Of a stretch of DNA of 64,000 bases, positions 34,842 through 43,971 are shown piece by piece. Position 1 is the first letter of the stretch; each line of letters starts with the position of its first letter. Under the pieces are notes generated by a model that was given only the letters and a program-made list of their open reading frames with translations, was not told the DNA's origin and made no database searches. Source of the DNA: Tenuifilum sp040752515 (GTDB lineage Bacteria; Bacteroidota; Bacteroidia; Bacteroidales; Tenuifilaceae); contig JBFMGQ010000006.1 in assembly GCA_040752515.1 (NCBI GenBank), positions 1-64,000 on the forward strand, read 5' to 3'. The position numbers were made by a program, and so were the translations under genes.

Positions 34842-37800
34842 ATTCCAAGCGGTAATATTTCCAATACAATCAATTTTAACTTTTACTGGATTTAATGCTA
34901 ATAATCCATTTATGCTCGCTATTCTAAAAAATCGTTTCGACATTTTCGCGTTTTCGTCATTAATAATTTCCGTTTCTAAATGATGCCTAAAATTGTAATC
35001 GTTACTACCAAGTTTTTGTACCCTGTATAATTTATTGCTTATAGCTTTGTAATCATTATTAGTCATACAATCAGCGAATTCTTCCCTAGTCATACCAAGG
35101 ACAAACATCTCATTCTGCTGCATGCTCAACTCCAAGGTCAGGTTAGGCGATGGTAGTTTTTCAAGGAACTCTTCGGGGTAAGTTCCATCAGGTTTTTCCT
35201 GGATTTTATCCCAAACCTCATTTGTATTTTTGATAATTACAGGGAACCCGAATTTCTTTCGCTCAACCGCATGCCAAAATGTGCAAACATGTTCATGCTT
35301 ATTACCCTCGGAATCGGTATAGATTGCAATGTGATGATTGTTTCCGGGTTTTACGAAACCAATATTGTTGCCATTCTCATCCTTTTTTACAGGAACTACG
35401 GCCGAGAGGCCTGTAAAACATCGAACTGTTTTAATAGGAATTCTCTTACTCTCATTTAGATATATTGGTGAATTTTCAAGATTCTTTAAGTTATCAAGTG
35501 CCCGCTTAACATCATCCTTGTATGATTTCCCATTCTCAAAACCTAAATTTAACCTTCTTAATATTGCTCTTTTCACACCATCATCGACAATAGAGTCTAA
35601 TACTTTCTGAATTTTATCTACCTCAATTTTTATTTTTGCTCCTGTTTTTTTATCAGTTTTTTCTTTAATTTCATACGTTTCCTTGCCTGTAAATAAAAAA
35701 CCTTGCGTGCCTATTCCAATTTTATACTTCTTAACAACCTTATCTTCAAATATTATTTGTTGAGTTCTTGAATCTTTTTTATACCGACATATTATGCCAT
35801 AAACACCTTCTTCATGTAGTTCCCCTCTGGGAATTAATATTCCTGTTTGAACAACCTTTTTATTACCCTTTTTCCCTACCTTCCTTTTACCAATAACCGC
35901 AACCTTTTTACCTGCTTTAAACGATACCAGAATGCCTGCTACTTTATCCTCGACCTCCTTTACAGTAAAAGGCTGTTCACTTACTATATATTTTTCGAGG
36001 AGTGAGAGCTTTTCTTTGAATTGAATTGATCTTTTCTCAACATCTGCTATCAAATCTTCCTTGGTTTTACTTGAGTTTAAGGTATTAAAACGCTGAATGT
36101 ACCCCTGCTTTGTGCATGCAATGACAAGTGCGTCTACGGCATGATGTCTATGGTCATCGCGTTTACTCCATCCTGTAATAACCTCTTTACTATGCTTATT
36201 CTTGCCGTGCTCGCTTTCCCACTCCACAAATGATGTTAACCCTAATTCTTTATACTTATTGAATTGCAAATTCATGGTCACATCGTCCCAGCCCCATAGC
36301 CTCCTTAGCTCTGCGGTAACACTGCCTGATGTAGTCCAAACGTTATGCGATATTGTTTGAAGTATTTCCCTTGCTTTTTTTGCAATATACTGGCTTTCCC
36401 TTAACTGTCGGTCAATAAAGTTGTCGGGTATTTTGCTTTCGGTCATAAGCAACTTATCGCGCTTTGCCTTACTTATAACTTTATTGGCATAAAGTTTTGC
36501 TACCCTCTCCAGGTAAGCATTAAATACCTCAGTGGGTTTTGATTTCATAAAATCGTAGGCGGTTAAATCCCCCTTCCCTGTGTTACAATGGCGATGCGCA
36601 AGGGTTTTATTGCTTTGTGAGTCGTCAAATAGTTTCGATTTCGGAATTATATGTTCAATATCAACATCGGCACCCTTAATTGCTTCAACCAGCGAAATTG
36701 GCTGGCCACAGTATATACAAATTGCGTTTAACTTCTTATCCTCATTATCCATTTCCTCATAAAGGCGCCATTTAAGAATATTATTTCGGGTTGCTCTCAA
36801 TCCAAACTCTTCTAATTTCTTAGAAATTTGAGCATTCTCTCTTTCTTTCTCATTATTTCTTTTAAAAGTTTCGTTACGTTCCTCCTTGCTTTGCTTAAGC
36901 TCTCTGGCTAGTTCAACCCTAATTTCATCGGGTTTTCCATATTTATCGATAATAGCATTGACAACATTTACCATTTGGTTTAATATTTTTTCCACAATGG
37001 GTTGCCTGAGCGAATTTTTTGGAATAGGCTTTAATTTTTCCTGTAGCTCTCTTTTTAGATTCTCATCTTTTGTAAGTGAATTTGAATGGTTATAACCAGC
37101 ATAGCACATGGCCTCGCTATACCCATCACCCTCCATAAGATAAGGCAATATTTTTCTTAAAGTTTTTGCCGATTTATTGCCAAAACCCTGTTTTGTAAAA
37201 TCGATACTGGCAAGTTTATCAGCAATATCCTTTTCTATTCCGAATTTATCCTGTAAAACCCTGCTGCACTCATCCTGATCAGGGATTGAGTATATGGTAT
37301 GCCACAATACATATAGTGGTTCCTTTTCAATTTTAGGATGAATGTATTTTACTGTTTTTTCGTTTATTACTTCTCCTGTGGATTTATCGTATAGGTAAGT
37401 GTTTTTAGTTGTTTCAATAATGTCGACTTCAAACTTTACAAGATGAGCATACTTACTATAATCATCAAAACAATTTAAAATTGCACACTTGGTTATATTA
37501 CCAGTTATTCCTTTAGCCAACTGCTTATTGAAAAAACATTCATTTTTCTTTAAGCCTAGGATTCTAACAATATCTGTGGTGGTCAACTTTTCATTATTAT
37601 CCAGATGCTCAAAAAGTGCCCTTTTCTGCTCAAGGGTTATTTCAATGTTATTTCCCTGTTTATTTTCAATTTTAATGTTATTGATGTTCTCCCAAATCTT
37701 TGCATATTGAAAAATTGGGGAACTTCTGGGGGCAACCTTTGGGCCAACAAAGTACTCCTTACCATCGGGCCCTTTTCGCCAGAATCCTTCAAATTCACAT

Positions 37801-38525
37801 ACCGACACAAGGCCTTTCTGGGATTTCAATGGCCTTTGGTAATATATTATTTCATCTCGTATTTTTGAGATCAACTCCTCAGTTAAAATATTAGGATAGT
37901 GCTTTTTTTGCACATTGCAAATAGTATCAAACTCCTCGATATATGCTTCTCGAGGAAAAACGTTTTCTTTAACTCTAAAAAACTGGTCGTTTTGTAATTG
38001 CTGGTAAAAGTACTGTCCAATGGTTAAATTTTGCTCTTTAATTAGTTGGTGGCGACTTTTAACTTTTGCCACATACTCAGTATCCTTTTTATCCAAATTT
38101 GAGTCGCTTCTGCTGCTCTTATACCCTCGCTTTTGATTCAACCACAATAGAATTCTACCTAACTCTGTAAGTGATACTTTTTCGGTTGCAGCCCTATTCC
38201 TAAGCTCCCAAAGTTGCATCTTCGGAAGCCCTTTTAGTTCATCGGTTGGGTACATATTGTGCTTAATCAACTCTTGTACTAAGTATTTTCTTCGGAGTTG
38301 ATAGCGGTCATAGCCCTTTCGCATTGTTCGCATTTGCGTTCGGATAGAGTTTCTACTTTTGCCCGTTCCTTTTTCAAATTCTTTTCCTTCGTTTCCTTCG
38401 TAAGGAATAATTCGGCAACCTAAACCCAGTATTTCGCGCTTAACATTTCCATTAATCTCATTTTCACTAATCAACGCCCAGCCAATTGATGCGGAACCTA
38501 AATCAAGTCCTAAAATTCTTTTCAT
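34824..38525 (-). CDS. cas9: CRISPR-associated endonuclease Cas9, type II-C
   Basis: RNA-guided DNA nuclease of 1233 residues. RuvC-I is RILGLDLGSASIGWAL (Asp8). The bridge helix is Arg-rich (residues 57-80). RuvC-II is IRVELARELK (Glu538), HNH is VDIEHIIPKSKLFDDS (His625, partner Asn648), and RuvC-III is HRHHAVDALVIA (His795, Asp798). Cys603, Cys606 and Cys647 look like a zinc site around HNH. All catalytic residues are present, so it should be active. The C-terminal PAM-interacting region begins near residue 1000; its PAM cannot be read. The final residues NTDRV are encoded by a REP palindrome. The tracrRNA lies immediately upstream, divergent. Confidence 0.97.
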   Translation of the reverse strand: MKRILGLDLGSASIGWALISENEINGNVKREILGLGCRIIPYEGNEGKEFEKGTGKSRNSIRTQMRTMRKGYDRYQLRRKYLVQELIKHNMYPTDELKGLPKMQLWELRNRAATEKVSLTELGRILLWLNQKRGYKSSRSDSNLDKKDTEYVAKVKSRHQLIKEQNLTIGQYFYQQLQNDQFFRVKENVFPREAYIEEFDTICNVQKKHYPNILTEELISKIRDEIIYYQRPLKSQKGLVSVCEFEGFWRKGPDGKEYFVGPKVAPRSSPIFQYAKIWENINNIKIENKQGNNIEITLEQKRALFEHLDNNEKLTTTDIVRILGLKKNECFFNKQLAKGITGNITKCAILNCFDDYSKYAHLVKFEVDIIETTKNTYLYDKSTGEVINEKTVKYIHPKIEKEPLYVLWHTIYSIPDQDECSRVLQDKFGIEKDIADKLASIDFTKQGFGNKSAKTLRKILPYLMEGDGYSEAMCYAGYNHSNSLTKDENLKRELQEKLKPIPKNSLRQPIVEKILNQMVNVVNAIIDKYGKPDEIRVELARELKQSKEERNETFKRNNEKERENAQISKKLEEFGLRATRNNILKWRLYEEMDNEDKKLNAICIYCGQPISLVEAIKGADVDIEHIIPKSKLFDDSQSNKTLAHRHCNTGKGDLTAYDFMKSKPTEVFNAYLERVAKLYANKVISKAKRDKLLMTESKIPDNFIDRQLRESQYIAKKAREILQTISHNVWTTSGSVTAELRRLWGWDDVTMNLQFNKYKELGLTSFVEWESEHGKNKHSKEVITGWSKRDDHRHHAVDALVIACTKQGYIQRFNTLNSSKTKEDLIADVEKRSIQFKEKLSLLEKYIVSEQPFTVKEVEDKVAGILVSFKAGKKVAVIGKRKVGKKGNKKVVQTGILIPRGELHEEGVYGIICRYKKDSRTQQIIFEDKVVKKYKIGIGTQGFLFTGKETYEIKEKTDKKTGAKIKIEVDKIQKVLDSIVDDGVKRAILRRLNLGFENGKSYKDDVKRALDNLKNLENSPIYLNESKRIPIKTVRCFTGLSAVVPVKKDENGNNIGFVKPGNNHHIAIYTDSEGNKHEHVCTFWHAVERKKFGFPVIIKNTNEVWDKIQEKPDGTYPEEFLEKLPSPNLTLELSMQQNEMFVLGMTREEFADCMTNNDYKAISNKLYRVQKLGSNDYNFRHHLETEIINDENAKMSKRFFRIASINGLLALNPVKVKIDCIGNITAWNNTDRV

Positions 38526-38529
38526 AACA

Positions 38530-38561
38530 TTTGCATTTTTATCATTATCAAATTATATTTG
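38530..38561 (+). promoter_or_regulatory. tracrRNA promoter
   Basis: TTTG at 38530-38533, 20 bases, TATATTTG at 38554-38561. This is a full match to the phylum consensus. Its -33 box is five bases from the cas9 start codon on the other strand, so tracrRNA and cas9 initiation regions overlap. Confidence 0.75.
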
Positions 38562-38564
38562 TAT

Positions 38565-38638
38565 TACAATCTGAAGCAATTCACAATAAGGATTATTCCG
38601 TTGTGAAAACATTTAAGGCGGGGCAACTCGCCTTTTTT
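38565..38638 (+). ncRNA. tracrRNA
   Basis: The anti-repeat TACAATCTGAAG-CAATTCACAA (38565-38586) is complementary to bases 3-24 of the array repeat apart from one missing base, which leaves a small bulge. A short nexus region follows (AAGGATTATTCCG), then GTTGTGAAAACATTT, then a terminator hairpin AAGGCG / CGCCTT with T6. Transcription begins close to the anti-repeat, giving a short tracrRNA of roughly 70-75 nt. It guides RNase III processing and Cas9 loading. Confidence 0.92.
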
Positions 38639-38903
38639 ATTTCTATCCCTTTTCATTGCCAGCTTTTCCTAACATAAAATTATGAAAATATTTTACCATT
38701 CGAAAATTCATTATGGTTAAATTATCCATTTTTCAAAATTCTGTCTTTCTGACATTATGACAGGCTGTTTAATAACACTATGTATTCCCAATATTTGTTA
38801 AATCAAACAGGCTTTTGTGGCCTGTTTAAAATCTTTGCTTTAACTTGTGCATGATTTTTGATACCTATGGTACCGAAAATATTAACCTTAAAACTATACA
38901 GCG
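38639..38903. other. Gene-free spacer between tracrRNA and lemA
   Basis: 265 AT-rich bases. The only structure I see is an 8-base stem AAACAGGC (38805-38812) / GCCTGTTT (38820-38827) without a T run on either strand, so probably not a terminator. No coding sequence is convincing. Confidence 0.5.
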
Positions 38904-39506
38904 ATGAACATCAGCAAAAAATGGATTGTGGCAGGTATTGTTGTCCTGCTGGTTATCTTTATTTACAGCTCCATTAAGGGTACATACAACAACATGGTAA
39001 AGAAAGATGAGGGTGTAAAGGCGCAGTGGGGTAATGTGGAAACCGCCTACCAGCGCAGGCTCGACCTTATTCCCAATCTGGTTAGTACGGTAAAAGGGTA
39101 CGCTAACTTCGAACAGCAAACCCTCACCCAGGTAATTGAGGCCAGGGCAAAAGCCACCAGCGTAAACATTAACCCCGATAAACTTGACGAGCAAAGCCTA
39201 AAACAATTCCAGGCTGCCCAGGGTGAACTAAGTAGTGCATTGGCCCGTTTAATGGTTGTGGTAGAGCAGTACCCCAACCTTAAAGCCAGCGAACAGTTCC
39301 TCAACCTTCAGGCTCAGCTGGAAGGAACCGAGAACCGTATTGCTGTTGAGCGCCGTAAGTTTAACGAAGTGGTTCAGGATTACAACTCCTACATCCGCCA
39401 GTTTCCCAAAAATATCTGGGCTAGCCTGTTTGGCTTTGAGAAGAAGGGTTACTTTGAATCCGAAGCCGGTGCCGAAAAGGCTCCTAAGGTTGATTTTAGC
39501 AACTAG
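38904..39506 (+). CDS. LemA family protein
   Basis: 200-residue membrane-anchored coiled-coil protein. One N-terminal transmembrane helix (WIVAGIVVLLVIFIYSSI) is followed by the LemA helical bundle: VETAYQRRLDLIPNLVSTVK, ASEQFLNLQAQLEGTENRIA, VERRKFNEVVQDYN. The function of LemA is not settled. It starts a three-gene run with two TPM-domain proteins, a conserved neighbourhood in many bacteria, which suggests a shared envelope process. Confidence 0.93.
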   Translation: MNISKKWIVAGIVVLLVIFIYSSIKGTYNNMVKKDEGVKAQWGNVETAYQRRLDLIPNLVSTVKGYANFEQQTLTQVIEARAKATSVNINPDKLDEQSLKQFQAAQGELSSALARLMVVVEQYPNLKASEQFLNLQAQLEGTENRIAVERRKFNEVVQDYNSYIRQFPKNIWASLFGFEKKGYFESEAGAEKAPKVDFSN

Positions 39507-39521
39507 CAGCAAAATACAACC

Positions 39522-39959
39522 ATGAAACCAAAAGATTACTTCACCCCTGAGCAACAAAGGCAAATAGTTGAGGCCATTGAGGAGGCCGAAAGGCAAACCT
39601 CGGGCGAAATAAGGGTGCATGTGGAGTGGAATTGTAAGGGTAGCCCGCTGGATAGGGCTGCCCGAATTTTTGCCACGCTCAAAATGCATAAAACCAAACT
39701 GCGCAATGGCGTACTGTTTTACCTATCAATCAACGACCATAAATTTGCCATACTGGGTGATGTGGGTATAAACATAAAAGTTCCTGAGAATTTCTGGAAC
39801 ACCACCAAGGAGGCCATGCTGGCCGAGTTCAAGGAAGGTCGCCTTGCCGAAGGGTTAGTTAAAGGGATTAAAATGGCTGGCGAACAGCTATCGACCCACT
39901 TCCCCTACGATGCCAACACCGATACCAACGAGCTGAGCGATGAAATTTCGTTTGGGTAA
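39522..39959 (+). CDS. TPM domain protein, soluble
   Basis: 145 residues with a TPM (TLP18.3/Psb32/MOLO-1) domain: FTPEQQRQIVEAIEEAERQT, SGEIRVHVEW, and FAILGDVGINIKVPENFW. It has no signal peptide or transmembrane helix. TPM domains may have phosphatase or binding activity; this is not provable here. It begins 15 bases after lemA, and its end lies 13 bases before the start of the next TPM gene. Confidence 0.85.
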   Translation: MKPKDYFTPEQQRQIVEAIEEAERQTSGEIRVHVEWNCKGSPLDRAARIFATLKMHKTKLRNGVLFYLSINDHKFAILGDVGINIKVPENFWNTTKEAMLAEFKEGRLAEGLVKGIKMAGEQLSTHFPYDANTDTNELSDEISFG

Positions 39960-39972
39960 AAATTATCTTGCC

Positions 39973-40746
39973 ATGAAAAAATTACTGTACACCATACTCT
40001 GGCTACTGGTTCTCATTGTGCCTGGTAAGGCACAGGATATACCTGACCCCATGTCGCCCCCACGACTGGTAAACGATTTTGCAGGAATTCTAACGCCCGA
40101 TGAGCAAAATGCCCTTGAGCAGAAGCTGCGTGCCTATAACGACAGCACATCAACCCAAATTTACGTGGTTACCGTTAAGGACCTCAAGGGTTATGACCCA
40201 TCGGATTTTGCCTTTAGGTTGGGCGAAAAATGGGGCGTTGGACAAAAGGAAAAGGATAACGGCATAGTTATCCTGATTAAGCCCAAAATTGGGAACGATA
40301 AAGGACGTGCCTTTATAGCCACAGGCTACGGCATGGAGGAGGTCATTCCCGACGCAACAGCCCGCCAGATTGTAGATAACGAAATGATACCTTACTTCAA
40401 GGCAAATAACTACTATAAAGGGATTGATGCCGCCATCAACGTAATCATTGACCTGGCTGCCGGACTATACACTGCCGAGGAGTACAGCAAAGGCGAATCG
40501 CCATGGGGCGGAATAATTTTTCTTATCATATTCTTTGGGATAATCTTTCTGTCGGCACGCAGGGGTAACCGAATTCAGGGTGGAAGCATTGGCCGAAACA
40601 TCCCATTCTGGCTACTGATGAGCAGCATGGGAGGTGGCCGTGGTAGTAGTTTTGGGCATTTCTCGTCGGGTTCGGGTAGTTTTGGTGGTTTTAGCGGTGG
40701 AGGTGGAGGAAGTTTTGGCGGAGGTGGAGCCGGAGGGAGCTGGTAA
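39973..40746 (+). CDS. TPM domain membrane protein (YgcG-like)
   Basis: 257 residues from the ATG at 39973 (MKKLLYTILWLLVLIV). A signal peptide ends at GKAQ. The periplasmic TPM domain has LVNDFAGILTPDEQNALEQK and ATGYGMEEVIPDATARQI. Then comes one transmembrane helix (IIFLIIFFGIIFLSA) and a Gly/Ser-rich tail ending GGGGAGGSW, as in YgcG proteins. I start it inside the longer frame, which otherwise overlaps the previous gene and hides the signal peptide. Confidence 0.88.
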   Translation: MKKLLYTILWLLVLIVPGKAQDIPDPMSPPRLVNDFAGILTPDEQNALEQKLRAYNDSTSTQIYVVTVKDLKGYDPSDFAFRLGEKWGVGQKEKDNGIVILIKPKIGNDKGRAFIATGYGMEEVIPDATARQIVDNEMIPYFKANNYYKGIDAAINVIIDLAAGLYTAEEYSKGESPWGGIIFLIIFFGIIFLSARRGNRIQGGSIGRNIPFWLLMSSMGGGRGSSFGHFSSGSGSFGGFSGGGGGSFGGGGAGGSW

Positions 40747-40817
40747 CACTTAATTAATCAATGGCTAGCAGCTAAAAGTTGCTGTAGCCTTAATACACGT
40801 AAAATAAAATAAGCATT

Positions 40818-41003
40818 ATGGCAAAGAATGAATTTCATTGCAACAGCGCAGCCGGCACCCTTTATGGCTTAGGTATAATTGGAGCCGCTATTTACTATAT
40901 TTCCGCTGCTACTTCGTTTTGGGTAGGCGTTCTGGGATTCCTCAAGGCACTGGTATGGCCAGCCCTTTTGGTTTATGGTTTACTCAAGCATTTCGGGTTG
41001 TAG
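40818..41003 (+). CDS. Small membrane protein, function unknown
   Basis: 61 residues with two hydrophobic segments (GTLYGLGIIGAAIYYISAAT and GVLGFLKALVWPALLVYGLL). It resembles short conserved membrane proteins found in many bacteria, but I know no function. It has its own ATG about 70 bases after the TPM gene and may share its transcript. Confidence 0.7.
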   Translation: MAKNEFHCNSAAGTLYGLGIIGAAIYYISAATSFWVGVLGFLKALVWPALLVYGLLKHFGL

Positions 41004-41101
41004 AGTAAATTTTAACAGAATAGGTTAGCACTCGTATAAAAAGCGGATGCTAACCTTTTGTATGATTTGCTGCAGGCACCGAAAAGTGGTGAAATAACGA
41101 G

Positions 41102-41593
41102 TTACTCGTCAATTCCTGCCCAATCGGACCAAGCGCTAACAGTAATGGTTTGATTGGAATTATCGTAGGTAATTGTTACGCTTACCGTTCGCTTATCGCT
41201 TCCCCAGTGGGTTATTGGTAAGTTCATTAACCCAGCGTAATTGGGCTGATCATATAGCATGACCTCTACCCCATTGCCGTTGTCAACACCTAACCTATAC
41301 TCAGCCCAATGGCCATCGGGTAAATCAAGGCTAAAATAGATGTGCTCGCCTGGGGCAATCCGCTGGCCATTTTTTAGAATATTTTCACCCCACGGCTCAG
41401 TCGGTTCTAGCTGTGCATCAACCGAACCCCGGTTCCTGATTTGTAGGGTTGTGATAGTGTACTGCGATGCTTGTTCATTGATGAACTTCACATACAACGA
41501 ATCCTTTTTGCTATCGTTATCATCAGCTATTTCGCACGAAGCCATTGTAAAAATAGCGATAGCTGCCAATGCAATATACTTCAAATAGTTCAT
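41102..41593 (-). CDS. Hypothetical lipoprotein
   Basis: 163 residues from the ATG at 41593 (MNYLKYIALAAIAIF). Lipobox MASC puts the lipidated Cys at residue 20, followed by an acidic tether (EIADDNDSKKD). The rest is beta-rich, with DLPDGHWAEYRLGVDNGNG and VTITYDNSNQTITVSAW. No family recognised. It is monocistronic, converging on the small membrane protein gene. Confidence 0.7.
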   Translation of the reverse strand: MNYLKYIALAAIAIFTMASCEIADDNDSKKDSLYVKFINEQASQYTITTLQIRNRGSVDAQLEPTEPWGENILKNGQRIAPGEHIYFSLDLPDGHWAEYRLGVDNGNGVEVMLYDQPNYAGLMNLPITHWGSDKRTVSVTITYDNSNQTITVSAWSDWAGIDE

Positions 41594-41691
41594 GTTACCT
41601 AAGTTTAATTTTGGGGGTAATTTATAAAAATGCAAAAATGTAAAGTTGTGATATGTGTCGAATAACTGGAAAAATTTGATGAACGTAACTT

Positions 41692-41723
41692 AATCAAAAA
41701 CAAAACGCCCTTAAAAGGGCGTT
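41692..41723 (-). terminator. Terminator of the zinc-ribbon gene transcript
   Basis: Stem AACGCCCTT / AAGGGCGTT with a two-base loop and a T-rich tail on the minus strand, 25 bases beyond the zinc-ribbon gene stop. Confidence 0.8.
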
Positions 41724-41747
41724 AAACTATTTTATGGAATAGGATAC

Positions 41748-42512
41748 TTAGTCGAGTAAGGAATCGTCAACCAGAATACGGCCGCAGTACTCACAAACAA
41801 TTACCTTTTTGTGCATCTTAATATCGAGCTGACGCTGGGGAGGAATCTTATTAAAGCAACCGCCGCAAGCATCGCGCTGAACGGTAACCACTGCAAGGCC
41901 GTTGCGAGCATTAGCCCTGATGCGCTTATAGGCAGTGAGGAGTCGAGGTTCAATGTTCTTGGCATACTCATCGCTCAAGCGGTAGAGTTCGTCCTCTTCC
42001 TTCTGCGTTTCCTGGGTGATATTGTCAAGCTCCTGTTTCTTAACATTCAAATCATGAGTACGCTCCTCAACAGTCTTCTCGGTTTGCTCAACCATTTGCT
42101 TTTTATCCTTTATCTGTTGGGTGTACTCCTTGATACGCTTATTGCAAAGCTCAATCTCAAGGGTTTGGTACTCAATTTCCTTGGTTAGCGAGTCGTATTC
42201 CCTGTTGTTACGAACGTTTTTCTGCTGCTCCTGGTACTTTTTGATCAACGCCTCAGCATCCTTAATCTCAATTTTTTTCTGGTTGATTTGAGTTTCAAGA
42301 TCGTGGATTTCCTTCTTGTAGTTTTCAATACGGGTGGTTAGTCCCTCAATTTCATCCTCCAAATCCTGAACCTCGAGGGGAAGTTCCCCGCGCAGCAATT
42401 TAATCTTATCAATTTTGGAATCTACCTGCTGAAGTTTGAACAGAAAACGTAACTTTTCTTCAATTGATATTTCAGCGCCTTGTTCAGCCGGTTTGATTTT
42501 CTGGTTAGCCAT
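41748..42512 (-). CDS. C4-type zinc-ribbon coiled-coil protein
   Basis: 254 residues. About 180 residues of coiled coil (KEIHDLETQINQKKIEIKDA and similar) are followed by a C-terminal zinc ribbon with CGGC and CEYC pairs (ACGGCFNKIPPQRQ, VIVCEYCGRIL). The architecture matches the CT398/FlgZ-like zinc-ribbon family, thought to bind nucleic acid or assemble complexes. The start codon is three bases after the nif3 stop, so the two are translated from one message, an arrangement often seen in Bacteroidota. Confidence 0.88.
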   Translation of the reverse strand: MANQKIKPAEQGAEISIEEKLRFLFKLQQVDSKIDKIKLLRGELPLEVQDLEDEIEGLTTRIENYKKEIHDLETQINQKKIEIKDAEALIKKYQEQQKNVRNNREYDSLTKEIEYQTLEIELCNKRIKEYTQQIKDKKQMVEQTEKTVEERTHDLNVKKQELDNITQETQKEEDELYRLSDEYAKNIEPRLLTAYKRIRANARNGLAVVTVQRDACGGCFNKIPPQRQLDIKMHKKVIVCEYCGRILVDDSLLD

Positions 42513-42515
42513 AAT

Positions 42516-43610
42516 CTATATGTAGTTAATAGGATTAGTTCGTACTTCGGATTTTAAGACTGCAAAATTAGATATTTTTTTTGAGAGTAAATCATAAAAA
42601 ATATCAACGGTAAACTGTTCGCTTTCAAAATGTCCGATATCCATAATAAGGATACGGTTTTCGGCATCGAAAAATTGGTGATACTTAACATCGGCAGTAA
42701 TAAAAACATCGGCACCAGCAGCCATTGCATCGCTTAGCAGCGAGATACCTGTGCCTCCACAAACGGCAATTCTTGAAACCAAGTCGCTTACCGGGTTTGT
42801 GTAGCGGATGCAAGGGGTTTTAAATTGATGCTTAACGAGGCTGATGAAATCGAGGGGCTTCATAGGTTCAGGCAAATTGCCTACCACCCCTAATCCAGCC
42901 ATCCTATTGGGCAAATCAAGGGGGTAAACATCGTAGGCCACCTCCTCGTAGGGGTGAGCCTCAAGCATGGACTTAATAACACTACTCAGCTTGTGGCGCG
43001 GAACAATGGTTTCGATCCTAACCTCCGGCTCAAAATGAATTTTGCCCTTTTCGCCAACAAAGGGGTTGGTAGCATCACCGGCTCTGAACGAGCCTTGTCC
43101 CTGAATGTTATACGAACATGAATCGTAGTTGCCAATTACCCCTGCCCCTTCGGAAAACATTGCCCGACGAACATTGTCGGCGTGTTCAGTTGGCACAAAG
43201 GTTACCAGCTTTACAAGCTGCCCTTGAATTGGCCTTAACACCCCGGTATTATTTAAGCCTATCAGCTCAGCCATTTTGAAACTTACACCACCCACAACGC
43301 TATCGACGTTGGTATGGGCGGCATAAATGGCAATATCGTTCTTAATGGCATCAATAACTACCTGTTCAACGTAGCTATTCCCCGTAATCCGTTTTAGTCC
43401 CTTGAAAATTATTGGATGGTGAGCTATAATAAGATTTAGCCCCTTGGCGGCTGCCTCGGCTACCACCAGGGGAGTAACATCAATGGTGAGTAAAATTCCC
43501 TTGACCTCCATGCTGGCATTACCCACAATAAGGCCTGAATTATCGTAATCTTCTTGAAATGCCAACGGAGCAAACGATTCCAGAAGTGAAGTAATTTCCC
43601 GTACGGTCAT
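42516..43610 (-). CDS. Nif3-like dinuclear metal centre protein
   Basis: 364 residues, the long form with an inserted middle domain. The metal site is visible in LIIAHHPIIFKGLKRI, in YAAHTNVDSVVGG, and in the C-terminal DIGHFESEQF. The family forms hexamers and is annotated as GTP cyclohydrolase I type 2, but its biological reaction is unproven. It lies between the merR-like gene (seven bases away) and the zinc-ribbon gene (three bases away), so all three are co-transcribed. Confidence 0.92.
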   Translation of the reverse strand: MTVREITSLLESFAPLAFQEDYDNSGLIVGNASMEVKGILLTIDVTPLVVAEAAAKGLNLIIAHHPIIFKGLKRITGNSYVEQVVIDAIKNDIAIYAAHTNVDSVVGGVSFKMAELIGLNNTGVLRPIQGQLVKLVTFVPTEHADNVRRAMFSEGAGVIGNYDSCSYNIQGQGSFRAGDATNPFVGEKGKIHFEPEVRIETIVPRHKLSSVIKSMLEAHPYEEVAYDVYPLDLPNRMAGLGVVGNLPEPMKPLDFISLVKHQFKTPCIRYTNPVSDLVSRIAVCGGTGISLLSDAMAAGADVFITADVKYHQFFDAENRILIMDIGHFESEQFTVDIFYDLLSKKISNFAVLKSEVRTNPINYI

Positions 43611-43617
43611 ATCCTAT

Positions 43618-43956
43618 TTAGTCGAGCAAATCGCGAATTTCAATGAGCATGCCCTTAATCTCAGTGAGGCACTCCACAATTTTGTAGTTGTCGGTAAGTT
43701 CCTCCTTTTGCGCCGAGAGCTTCTTCCGGGCGCCTTCAAGAGTCATTCCCTGTTCCTTTACCAAGTGATAAATCAACTTAAGGTTTTCGATATCGTTTTT
43801 CGTGAAGTAACGGTTGCCCTTCTTGTTCTTGTGGGGTTTGATTACATCAAAATTTTTTTCCCAAAACCGTATAAGCGAGGTGTTAACCCCTAACATCTCG
43901 GCCACCTCGCCAATGGAGTAGTAATACTTTTCAATTTTTTTTTCTTTGTATGGCAT
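43618..43956 (-). CDS. MerR family transcriptional regulator
   Basis: 112 residues. The N-terminal winged helix YYSIGEVAEMLGVNTSLIRF is followed by WEKNFDVIKPHKNKKGNRYF, then a dimerisation coiled coil (GMTLEGARKKLSAQKEEL). There is no C-terminal ligand domain or metal cysteine, so this is a minimal MerR of the kind linked to cell-division or envelope genes in Bacteroidota. It lies 15 bases after the M23 peptidase stop and may be part of the same operon. Confidence 0.88.
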   Translation of the reverse strand: MPYKEKKIEKYYYSIGEVAEMLGVNTSLIRFWEKNFDVIKPHKNKKGNRYFTKNDIENLKLIYHLVKEQGMTLEGARKKLSAQKEELTDNYKIVECLTEIKGMLIEIRDLLD

Positions 43957-43971
43957 TTTTGTAAGAATTGG

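Noticed and set aside
38805..38827. Hairpin AAACAGGC/GCCTGTTT as a terminator or RNA gene
   Set aside because: No T run on either strand, and no promoter or gene that it would serve.
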